From: Planctomycetota bacterium
GTDB lineage: Bacteria > Planctomycetota > Planctomycetia > Planctomycetales > Planctomycetaceae
NCBI GenBank assembly: GCA_018242525.1
Contig: JAFEBS010000008.1
Coordinates: 52,429-116,428, forward strand
DNA length: 64,000 nt
Direction of reading: 5' to 3'
Each line of letters opens with the position of its first letter. Position 1 is the first letter of the stretch. Below, piece after piece: positions 57,023-64,000 of this stretch. The position numbers and the translations under genes were made by a program. The notes beneath the pieces are model-generated. The model worked only from the letters and a program-made list of their open reading frames with translations. It did not search any database and was not told where the DNA came from.

Positions 57023-57430
57023 ATGCGTTTCAAAGTTGCAGTGTTCGCCGCGGTGGTCAGCAGTTTGAGTGTGGCGAGTGTCCAGGCGTTCCCTCCGATG
57101 CCCCAGTACCTGGTCGACGGTTATAAGACCGAAAAGGATTATGAACCGTTCCTGAAAACCGTCGACGGCCTGAAGATGAAATGCGACGTCTGCCACAAGC
57201 CGGGTGCCGAAAAAAAGGCGCGCGGCCATGGTTTGAATGACTTCGGCAAGGTCTATCACGACCGGTTCAAGCCGAAAGACTTCCAGGCCGCTCACAAGGA
57301 CAAGAAAACCGACGAAGCAATGAAGTTGTTCAAGGATGCCTGGAACAAATCCGTGACCGAAAAGAACGCGGAAGGCAAGGTCTATGGCGACCTGATCAAG
57401 GAAGGCAAACTTCCCGGCAAGAACGACTGA
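57023..57430 (+). CDS. Small secreted mono-heme cytochrome-like protein
   Basis: A 135-residue exported protein with signal peptide to about residue 22 and one CxxCH motif (C54-D-V-C57-H58) in KMKCDVCHKPGAEKKARGHG. The rest is Lys/Asp-rich, with FGKVYHDRFKPKDF. Only one heme site is visible, and no clear distal Met is fixed, so electron transfer is a guess. AAGGAG lies 11 bases before ATG 57023. It follows the kinase gene by 51 bp, same strand. Confidence 0.8.
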   Translation: MRFKVAVFAAVVSSLSVASVQAFPPMPQYLVDGYKTEKDYEPFLKTVDGLKMKCDVCHKPGAEKKARGHGLNDFGKVYHDRFKPKDFQAAHKDKKTDEAMKLFKDAWNKSVTEKNAEGKVYGDLIKEGKLPGKND

Positions 57431-57856
57431 CGAGGATCCAGAGCTCACGACCGAGCCAGTGTTCAACGTAACAGGCGACCGCATCAACTGTTGCGAACCG
57501 ATCTCGCGATTGAAATCGGCGTGATCAGGGGTTGAGTCTGTCCACTGTCGGGACATCCCGGATGCGGGCTCGAAAACGACTCAACCGCTGATGGAAATGG
57601 CAGATGCGGAATGATCGCAACTTGTGCCACGCGTTGACTTTTTTTGAGGTTCCACTTACTGTGCGCAGGGTGGGATATTTGGTGAGCCGGGGAGAAAACC
57701 CGGTTGACCAAGTCTCTGGACCGGCAACAATGCGCGTCGGTGCCCATGGGATCACGAAATGGACTGATTGGAGCCTGTCGACTTGCCTGTGGCTGGGATT
57801 CCATCCACCGGGCAGGCCGCGAATCAGGCTCTGGAATTGAGGAGGCGAGTCGAACC
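57431..57856. other. Intergenic gap before the DUF1573 gene
   Basis: No supported gene. A candidate promoter, TTGACT (57634-57639) with TACTGT (57657-57662) 17 bases apart, lies in the middle and would give a leader near 190 bases. Confidence 0.4.
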
Positions 57857-58981
57857 ATGTTCTTTTCACTCACAGGTCGCTCCCGGATCGCTTCGACCTT
57901 TCTGGCCGTCGTGACTGCCGTCAGCCTGCTGCAAGGAACAATTGCCCGCGGACAGGCCCCCGTCGTTGGCGGATTCGATCCCGAGTGGGGCGCCAAGATG
58001 ATCGAGCTGAAGGCGTTCAAATTTGGCACCGTTGCCAAGGGAGCGGATGCGGCCATTCAAGTTCGCGTCAAGAATATCTATGCCGAACCGATTCAGATCA
58101 CCAGCCTGTCGACCGGTTGCAGTTGCGTCGGCTGGGACGAGATTTTTCAAGGCGTTCGCCTGCCGATCGTGGTCCCCAGTGGTGGGCAACGAATCGTGAC
58201 CTTAAAGCTGGACACGCTGAAGTACGACGGCGAGAGAACTTCCAAGGCTCGCATTGATTTGCTGGATCCGGTGCACGGCACCGCGACCTTTGTGGAACTT
58301 CCCGTGACCGCCTACATTCGCCGTGATGTGGTCCTGGTGCCAGGGTCTGTCAAATTTGGAACCGTTGATCTGGGCAGTGGTTCCCAGAGAAAAGTGACCG
58401 TGCAGTACGCAGGACGACAAGACTGGAAAATCACCCAGGCCAAGGCGATCAATCCGAATCTGTCTATCGAAGTCGTGGAGACGGCACGTACCGGCGTTTC
58501 CCCCACGGCCATCGTGAATTACGAGTTGACATTTTCCCTGAGTAAGGAAGCTCCGGTCGGAACGCTGCGTGAACAGGTGATCCTGTTGACCGATGACGCC
58601 AACAATCCGCAGGTTCCAGTGATGGTCGAAGCCAGTGTCGAATCGGACGTCGTGATCACCGACTTGTCGTTTGGCACCTTAAACGTTGGACAGGCCAAGA
58701 CCACGGAAGTGATCGTGCGGGCGAAACGGCCATTCAAGATTGAAGAGTTGTTTCGTGAACCCAATGTCGCGTCCAAACTTCCAGATGGAGCGTTCAAGGT
58801 CAAGAATCTCGACACCAACACGGCGGCCCCGTTTCACCGATTGCCGGTGACCTTCATCGCTCCCGCAGTGGCTGGCCCGTTTGAGGAAACGTTTTCGGTC
58901 AAGATTTCCGACCGGGCTCAACCGCTCACCTTCAAAGCACGCGGTCGCGTCAACGATGCCTCGGGTGCCGCCAGGAACTGA
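57857..58981 (+). CDS. DUF1573 (Ig-like/ASH) secreted protein
   Basis: A 374-residue protein with a signal peptide (to about residue 34) and the DUF1573 mark TGCSCVGW followed by VVPSGGQRIVTLKLDT. Two further Ig-like repeats begin SVKFGTVDLGSGSQRKVTVQ and DLSFGTLNVGQAKTTEVIV. The proteins look like surface or cell-envelope scaffolds. ATG 57857 has GAGGAGG upstream. It converges with the DUF1501 gene ending at 59001. Confidence 0.9.
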   Translation: MFFSLTGRSRIASTFLAVVTAVSLLQGTIARGQAPVVGGFDPEWGAKMIELKAFKFGTVAKGADAAIQVRVKNIYAEPIQITSLSTGCSCVGWDEIFQGVRLPIVVPSGGQRIVTLKLDTLKYDGERTSKARIDLLDPVHGTATFVELPVTAYIRRDVVLVPGSVKFGTVDLGSGSQRKVTVQYAGRQDWKITQAKAINPNLSIEVVETARTGVSPTAIVNYELTFSLSKEAPVGTLREQVILLTDDANNPQVPVMVEASVESDVVITDLSFGTLNVGQAKTTEVIVRAKRPFKIEELFREPNVASKLPDGAFKVKNLDTNTAAPFHRLPVTFIAPAVAGPFEETFSVKISDRAQPLTFKARGRVNDASGAARN

Positions 58982-59000
58982 ATTTCGGTTGACCATTCAA

Positions 59001-60332
59001 TCAGCCAAACAGTTCCGCGATCGGAGTCGGATCGCTGACCAGATGGCTGGGGCGTCCTTGCGGCGTGTACAGGATCTGGTCTGGGTCGATCCCCAGTTTC
59101 CTGTAGACGCTGGAGACAAAGTTTTCAGGCGACAGAACTCGATCGACCGCATTGTAGCCGGCGCGGTCCGTGGCTCCGATGATTTGCCCGCCTGGAATGC
59201 CGGCTCCGGCCAGCATGACACTCATCGCCTGTGACCAGTGGTCGCGGCCTGCGTCCTTGTTGATCTTCGGGGTGCGGCCGAATTCTCCCAGCATCACCAC
59301 CAGCGTCGAATCCAGCTGGCCGCGCTGGTCCAGGTCGTCAATGAGTGCCGCCACGGTGCCGTCGACTTCGGGCATCCGCTTGTTCAACGATTCGAACAGC
59401 TTGGTGTGATGGTCCCACCCCCCTTCGTTCAGCGTGACGAACGGGACGCCCGCTTCGACCAGTCGCCGCGCCAGCAGGGCTCGCTGACCGAATGCGTGGC
59501 GCCCGTACTTTTCCCGCACCGTGGGCGGTTCCTTCTGGATATTGAACGCTGCCTGAGCCTTTTCACTTCGCATCAATTGCTGGCCCTGTTGATAGTAGTC
59601 GTCCAGAGCCCGGACCGGATCGGCTGCGGCGGCGTCCGTGACTCTTGGCAGTCGGTCCACGCGTGAACGGATCGATTCGCGCCTGGTAAATCGGTCGTCG
59701 GTGATCCCGTTCGGCAGGGCGACGTCGCGGACACGGAACGACTCACTGTTGGGGTTGTCGGGAACGACGAAGGGAGCGTACTGGGCTCCCAGGAAATTCG
59801 GGCCGCCGGAACGGGTCATACTCGGGATCGAGAAATAGGCGGGCAGTCCATCCTTGTGGCCACGATTGTGCGCCGTCGCGGAACCCAGGCTGGGATGGAA
59901 GCTGACAAAGGCACCGCACCCGACCGGGATCCGCGGTGGGGCTCCTGTCATCATGTAATGATTCCCGGCACCATGATTTCCCTGGTTGTGGCAGATCGAC
60001 CGTACGATCGCCAGCTTGTCGGCGATCCCTGCCAGGCGAGTCAGGTGCTGAGAGAAGTATCCCCCGGGGATCCGGGTCGAGATCGGTTCGAATTCGCCCC
60101 GAACTTCCTTCGGTGCCAGCGGCTTTGGATCAAAGGTTTCGTAATGAGTCGGCCCTCCATCCAGCCAGATCAGAATGCAGCTTTTGGCCTCAATCTTCAT
60201 TGTCGATCCGGCTTCGGCAGACAGCGCCCGTCGCATCAGGCCGTCGGCAAAACCGACCCCCAGGAAGCCACCCAAGCCCAGTTGAATGGCGTGACGTCGG
60301 GTCATCCCCGTGCAATCGCGATAAGTCTGCAT
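59001..60332 (-). CDS. DUF1501 family protein with Tat-like signal
   Basis: A 443-residue DUF1501 protein. Tat-like signal near MTRRHAIQLGLGGFLG. Core: LIWLDGGPTHYETFDPKP, VRSICHNQGNHGAGNHYMMTG, VTLNEGGWDHHTKL, VVMLGEFGRTPKIN and GRDHWSQAMSVMLAGAGIPGG. ATG 60332 follows GGAG by 6 bases. It is the last gene of a minus-strand operon with a CPBP-PDZ gene and a DUF1549/1553 gene, its usual partner. Confidence 0.94.
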   Translation of the reverse strand: MQTYRDCTGMTRRHAIQLGLGGFLGVGFADGLMRRALSAEAGSTMKIEAKSCILIWLDGGPTHYETFDPKPLAPKEVRGEFEPISTRIPGGYFSQHLTRLAGIADKLAIVRSICHNQGNHGAGNHYMMTGAPPRIPVGCGAFVSFHPSLGSATAHNRGHKDGLPAYFSIPSMTRSGGPNFLGAQYAPFVVPDNPNSESFRVRDVALPNGITDDRFTRRESIRSRVDRLPRVTDAAAADPVRALDDYYQQGQQLMRSEKAQAAFNIQKEPPTVREKYGRHAFGQRALLARRLVEAGVPFVTLNEGGWDHHTKLFESLNKRMPEVDGTVAALIDDLDQRGQLDSTLVVMLGEFGRTPKINKDAGRDHWSQAMSVMLAGAGIPGGQIIGATDRAGYNAVDRVLSPENFVSSVYRKLGIDPDQILYTPQGRPSHLVSDPTPIAELFG

Positions 60333-60372
60333 GATCCACTCCGGCCTGATTGCTCAGGTCTCTTTAACAAAT

Positions 60373-61386
60373 TCAATCTTTGACAGATTGCGGGCGTTTT
60401 TTCAGTTCGACATCCAATTTGCGCAATTCGCCGCCCCGATAGAACTGCACACTCACATGATCTCCGACCTGATGGGTTCGGATGGCGACCTTCAACCCAG
60501 GAAAGTCAACAATCGGTGTGCCCTGAACGTCGATGATCACGTCTCCAACCTGGATTCCCGCCGTCGCTGCACTGCTATCCGCCTCAATGCTGGTGATTTC
60601 GCAACCGCGGGCATGCTTTTCACCGAACACTCCCAGATACGGCCCGTTGGCAATCATCATTCCCATCACCAGCGCCCCGGTCACGGCGACGCCATTCTGC
60701 AAGACGTGGACGCACATGGGGGCGACAATCGTCTTGCGCCATTCGTAAACGATGGCGAAGGCGATTCCCAGGAACGAGGCCGCGATGGCATGCAGGATTC
60801 CAAAGCTGTGGGCAAACCCGAAGATCACCCCCTGCAATAAAATGGCCGATTTCAGATCCAGATGGCGCTTGAGAGTTCCGTAGAGCATCCCACGGAAAAA
60901 CAGCTCTTCCCCAATCGGAGCGGCCAGGACCGCCGACACAATCAACGCCCAGAAAACCGGGTTCGGTTCGTTGAAGTTGGCGGCGGCGGGTTCGACAAAC
61001 GGATTCTGCACCACCATGCCCGGAGACAGATTCAGAATCAGTCCGACTATCAGTCCCAACCCAATCCAGATCGTCAGCAGCGTCGGCAGCGCCATTGTCG
61101 ATTCCACCAGGCAACGGACGGCTGAGGGGCGTTGAAAACGAGCCCCACGCCGCCACGCAACCGCGGCGGGATAGAACCAGACCCAGACAAAGAATAGCAC
61201 CGTGGCAATTCCGCCATACCGGACGACAATGCTTTCGGGAACAATCAGAACCGCGATTCGTAATGCAAACGGCGGGACGAACCCGATCACCACGTCCTGC
61301 ACACGCCACGGCAGATCGGGAAAGACCGCGACCGGGCCCGATGACGGGTTCGGCAGGGCTTCGATCTGCAGCGGAGACTCGGACAT
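60373..61386 (-). CDS. CPBP-family intramembrane protease fused to PDZ
   Basis: A 337-residue polytopic protein with about six to eight hydrophobic segments. The CPBP (CAAX protease/bacteriocin-immunity) motifs are GEELFFRG (Glu160-Glu161 and Arg165), FAHS with His193, and VHVLQN with His227 and Asn231, so the active site looks intact. A soluble PDZ domain (about 262-335: CEITSIEADSSAATAGIQVGD, VIIDVQGTPIVDF) is fused to the C-terminus. ATG 61386 lies 7 bp after the DUF1549 stop, so it is coupled to that gene. Confidence 0.9.
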   Translation of the reverse strand: MSESPLQIEALPNPSSGPVAVFPDLPWRVQDVVIGFVPPFALRIAVLIVPESIVVRYGGIATVLFFVWVWFYPAAVAWRRGARFQRPSAVRCLVESTMALPTLLTIWIGLGLIVGLILNLSPGMVVQNPFVEPAAANFNEPNPVFWALIVSAVLAAPIGEELFFRGMLYGTLKRHLDLKSAILLQGVIFGFAHSFGILHAIAASFLGIAFAIVYEWRKTIVAPMCVHVLQNGVAVTGALVMGMMIANGPYLGVFGEKHARGCEITSIEADSSAATAGIQVGDVIIDVQGTPIVDFPGLKVAIRTHQVGDHVSVQFYRGGELRKLDVELKKRPQSVKD

Positions 61387-61393
61387 GGAATGA

Positions 61394-63871
61394 CTAATCT
61401 TTAAAGACAAATTCGGGGGTGTTGATCAGGGCCCACATCAGGTCTTCGGTAACCCGGCGTCGATTCGCCTCCGGTTCCTCGAACAGGCTGCTGGCGTCTT
61501 TCAATTCATCGGCTGTCGGACGGCGGGCGTACAGCGACAGATACAGTTGTTCCACAATCTGGGCGGGTGTCATGGCTGACTGAGCCAACTCGTGAGCCCG
61601 GCTGCCGTCGCTGGCCACCTTGCGCGCCAGCGTATTCGAATTCATCAGGTGCAGTGACTGGACGATCGTGGTGTCGAGCGTTCGTTCGCACGGCGGATCC
61701 TGGTTGGGATCCTGTCGACCGAAGGCGTCCAGGAACAGGGAATCGATGCGGGCTGTCCATAGTTCCTTGGCGCGTGACCCCAGCGGCATCGCTTCAAAGT
61801 CTTCTCGCACTCCGGTGGCAGTACTGACGGTGTCGAGCAGGACTTCTGCCCGCAAACGGGTTCGATAGTGACGCGAGAAGTTGCGGTGATCGGCCACGTT
61901 CTTGTCGCTGGGGACGGAACTCAGCCCATACACGTACGACGTGGCGATGCGGCGGATTAATTGCTTTATGTCATACTTGTGGGCTCGAAAGTCGTCCGCC
62001 AGTGCAGTCAGAAGCGGCGCGTTGGAAGGAGGATTGGTCGCTCGCAGATCGTCAACCGGATCGACAAACCCGCGCCCCATCATGTCCGCCCAGACTCGAT
62101 TCGCCATCGCCTGTGCGAAGTACGGGTTCTGGTCCGACGTGATCCATTCGGCCAGGGCTTCGCGAGGATCTTCCACTCCCTCCAGGCTGGGTGCCTTCCC
62201 AAACAGCGGCTTGGGGGACATCGCGGTACTTTTCAGCGGATGATTCACTGTTCCGCTGGCGCCCGCGAAAATGAATTCTTCCGAGCCCGAAATGGGTGCC
62301 GAGATCCCAGTCCCCTTGCGGGCCAGTTTTGCGAAGTACGCTGCAAACGAATAGAACTCGTCCTGCCCGTAAACTTCAAACGGATGATGGTGACACTTGG
62401 CACATTCCAGCCGAATCCCCAGGAACAGTTGACTGACGATGGTGGTCAGTTCGTCGGGAGCGCGCCGGTCGCGAAACATCACCGTGTTCCCGTCGCGAAA
62501 CGTGCTGCCTCGAGCGGTGATCAGTTCGCGAACGAACTGGTCATACGGTTTGTTCTTGCGAAAGGAATCCCGGATCCAGGTGTCGTACGCCAGCGTCGCC
62601 TTGATGCCGACATGGTAGGGATTGGGCCGCAACAGGTCCGTCCATTTGTTCGCCCAGTGTTCGGCGTATTCCGGATGAGCGAGCAGCCGGTCGATCAGCA
62701 GTTCACGTTTGTTGGGAGCGGAATCGTCCAGGAAACTACGGGCCTCATCGGCGGTGGGACCGCGCCCGATGATGTCCAGGAATGCTCGCCGCAGAAACGT
62801 ATGATCGGCGGCGGGCTCGGACGGAGTGATCCCCAGAGTTTTCAACTTGTCCCAGACCAGTCCGTCGATGAAGTTCTGCTTTGGTAGCAACGGGTACACG
62901 GAATCGGGGGCGGGATCGGGATGCGGCACCGCGACGGAACTGACGGCGATGTAACCCATGTAACGGGCCATGATGGCAGTGTCTCCCACGATGGGACCGG
63001 CCGTCATCAGGCCGGCGTCATTGACAGCAACCATGGCTGCTTCATTGGACAGATACGCGGATAGCCGCGTGACATCACGCGTCGACCCGTCGCTGTAACT
63101 GGCGGTGACTCGCAGTTGCTGCTTCGCCAGTCGCGGCAGGACTCGATCCTGCGGTTCGACGGCGATTCCTGTCAGAGTCACGACGGCAGGTTCCGCAGGC
63201 GGAACCACACGAGAGCTTTCCGGCCGACGCGGCATTCCGGCGGCAATCCAATCGTACAGGACCCGGTATTCGGTCGAGTCGCGATCCAGGCGCTTGCCTC
63301 CCCCATGAGGCAGGTCACCAATCGGTTTCAACAGCAACAGGCTTCGTTCGGCGGCGGGTGCAAACACCCGTCGGCCGCGACCTTCCTTGGCCAGGGCTTC
63401 GTAATCAAAGTCAGGATCGAAACCCAGCAGACTCAGTTGGAATCCGTTCTGTCCCCGTTGCTTGCCATGGCACGCACCGCTGTTGCAGGCATACCGCGAC
63501 AGAACGGGCATGACATCCCGTTCAAATTCTGCGGGGACAGGAACCGAGACGTGATCCACCTGGATCGGCAACGACACGACCTCACCGCGGAATTCGACCT
63601 TCAGACTTCCCTGGCCGTCCCGCAACGGTCGGACGAACCCGCTAGGTGACACATCGACGATTCCGGGAGGGTCGACCGTATAGGTCGCATCTCGCGTCGC
63701 GTCGACCGTCTTGCCATCCAGTTTCCAATCGACCAGCACCTGGCTTCCAGCCAGCCGCTGCGTTAATTGAATCTGCGGTGGCGAAACCAGGATTTCGGCC
63801 CGCAGCGGCATCGATATTCCGAGGAAAGTCAGAAAGTTCAACGCCCAGAGCAGAGGTAATCGCGATGGCAT
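61394..63871 (-). CDS. DUF1549/DUF1553 protein with Ig-like (BIG2) and heme motifs
   Basis: An 825-residue exported protein. After the signal peptide are an Ig-like segment (VDWKLDGKTVDATRDATYTV) and an unusual C-x4-C-H motif (YACNSGACHGK). Then come a second Ig-like part, DUF1549 (FIDGLVWDKLKTLGI, LECAKCHHHPFEVY) and DUF1553 (LAEWITSDQNPYFAQAMANR, VWADMMGRGFVDPVDDLR, TYLYGLS-like SYVYGLSS). ATG 63871 is chosen: the longer open frame begins inside a dispersed repeat. It heads an operon with CPBP-PDZ and DUF1501. Confidence 0.92.
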   Translation of the reverse strand: MPSRLPLLWALNFLTFLGISMPLRAEILVSPPQIQLTQRLAGSQVLVDWKLDGKTVDATRDATYTVDPPGIVDVSPSGFVRPLRDGQGSLKVEFRGEVVSLPIQVDHVSVPVPAEFERDVMPVLSRYACNSGACHGKQRGQNGFQLSLLGFDPDFDYEALAKEGRGRRVFAPAAERSLLLLKPIGDLPHGGGKRLDRDSTEYRVLYDWIAAGMPRRPESSRVVPPAEPAVVTLTGIAVEPQDRVLPRLAKQQLRVTASYSDGSTRDVTRLSAYLSNEAAMVAVNDAGLMTAGPIVGDTAIMARYMGYIAVSSVAVPHPDPAPDSVYPLLPKQNFIDGLVWDKLKTLGITPSEPAADHTFLRRAFLDIIGRGPTADEARSFLDDSAPNKRELLIDRLLAHPEYAEHWANKWTDLLRPNPYHVGIKATLAYDTWIRDSFRKNKPYDQFVRELITARGSTFRDGNTVMFRDRRAPDELTTIVSQLFLGIRLECAKCHHHPFEVYGQDEFYSFAAYFAKLARKGTGISAPISGSEEFIFAGASGTVNHPLKSTAMSPKPLFGKAPSLEGVEDPREALAEWITSDQNPYFAQAMANRVWADMMGRGFVDPVDDLRATNPPSNAPLLTALADDFRAHKYDIKQLIRRIATSYVYGLSSVPSDKNVADHRNFSRHYRTRLRAEVLLDTVSTATGVREDFEAMPLGSRAKELWTARIDSLFLDAFGRQDPNQDPPCERTLDTTIVQSLHLMNSNTLARKVASDGSRAHELAQSAMTPAQIVEQLYLSLYARRPTADELKDASSLFEEPEANRRRVTEDLMWALINTPEFVFKD

Positions 63872-63945
63872 GGTTTCAAACACTTGAGGGTTGGAGAGAT
63901 CAATGGCAGGCGTTGCGGCGGGTCTGTTCGGCGGATCGTATTGCA

Positions 63946-64000
63946 GGGCCATCGCCATTTTCAAATTGGGTGCCACGGTCTTACCGTCTTCGGGAAGGCC
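63946..64000. repeat. Dispersed palindromic repeat, family A, copy 3 (cut by window end)
   Basis: AGGGCCATCGCC then ATTTTCAAATTGGG and GTGCCACGGTCTTACCGTC: the left arm and inner arm of the family also seen at 8731-8840 and 35842-35973. The right half lies outside the window. Confidence 0.85.

Noticed and set aside
63872..63976. Longer start for the DUF1549/1553 gene
   Set aside because: The extra codons come from a dispersed repeat and precede the signal peptide.
1..64000. CRISPR arrays, tRNA or rRNA genes, phage genes
   Set aside because: No regular direct repeats with spacers, cloverleaf sequence or phage structural gene was seen. The TPR-CHAT gene suggested type III-E CRISPR, but no array or gRAMP gene is present and the protein is exported.

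Overview
The window is from a planctomycete (Planctomycetota, probably Planctomycetales; Schlesneria-like is a guess). Markers for this are the paired DUF1501 and DUF1549/DUF1553 proteins, DUF1552 and DUF1592-type proteins, two DUF1598-like proteins, many Tat or lipoprotein signals, a PadR regulator beside a membrane protein, and dispersed palindromic repeats in the intergenic gaps. I see no rRNA, tRNA, CRISPR array, prophage or plasmid module. It reads as chromosomal DNA with a mix of housekeeping genes and secreted proteins of unknown role.

Layout. 0.1-6.1 kb: two convergent secreted caspase-like proteins, a TPR-CHAT protein and a C14 lipoprotein. 6.3-7.1 kb: a REP-associated (Y1/HUH) transposase flanked by a perfect 20-bp inverted repeat. 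7.5-17.3 kb: minus-strand secreted or membrane proteins (a two-domain carbohydrate-binding-like protein, a PadR regulator with a three-module membrane protein, two alpha/beta hydrolases, a PDZ-HEAT protein). 17.5-19.0 kb: SAM hydrolase overlapping bioD. 19-23.6 kb: a zinc-ribbon membrane protein, then purM, a coiled-coil protein and an ABC permease, then a YkgJ-type Cys-cluster protein. 23.9-29.9 kb: HU, a small lipoprotein, pyrD, trpS, an ECF sigma factor with a likely anti-sigma partner, and a winged-helix regulator. 30-33.8 kb: a 36-residue membrane protein too short for usual ORF calling, glnS and an MFS transporter. 34.1-36.9 kb: a DUF1501 protein, an island of nested palindromic repeats, and scpB.

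37-42.7 kb: a secreted disordered protein, an LpoB-like lipoprotein followed by a COG3014-like lipoprotein, a membrane-anchored protein and a secreted double-HMA protein. 42.7-49.9 kb: a minus-strand run DUF1549/1553, DUF1552, DUF1592. 50-50.8 kb: mutM. 51-55.2 kb: a tandem duplication of a DUF1598-like gene that includes its leader and terminator. 55.3-59 kb: a transmembrane Ser/Thr kinase, a small mono-heme cytochrome-like protein and a DUF1573 protein. 59-63.9 kb: a minus-strand operon of DUF1549/1553, a CPBP protease fused to PDZ, and DUF1501.

The items I would look at first are the paired secreted caspase-like proteins, the LpoB/COG3014 pair in a phylum with unusual cell-wall synthesis, the CPBP-PDZ protease inside a DUF1549/DUF1501 operon, the DUF1598 duplication, the ECF sigma gene with a sigma-E-like promoter placed so the mRNA may be leaderless, and the nested repeat island near 36 kb. 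Domain names come from recognising motifs by eye; no database search was run.
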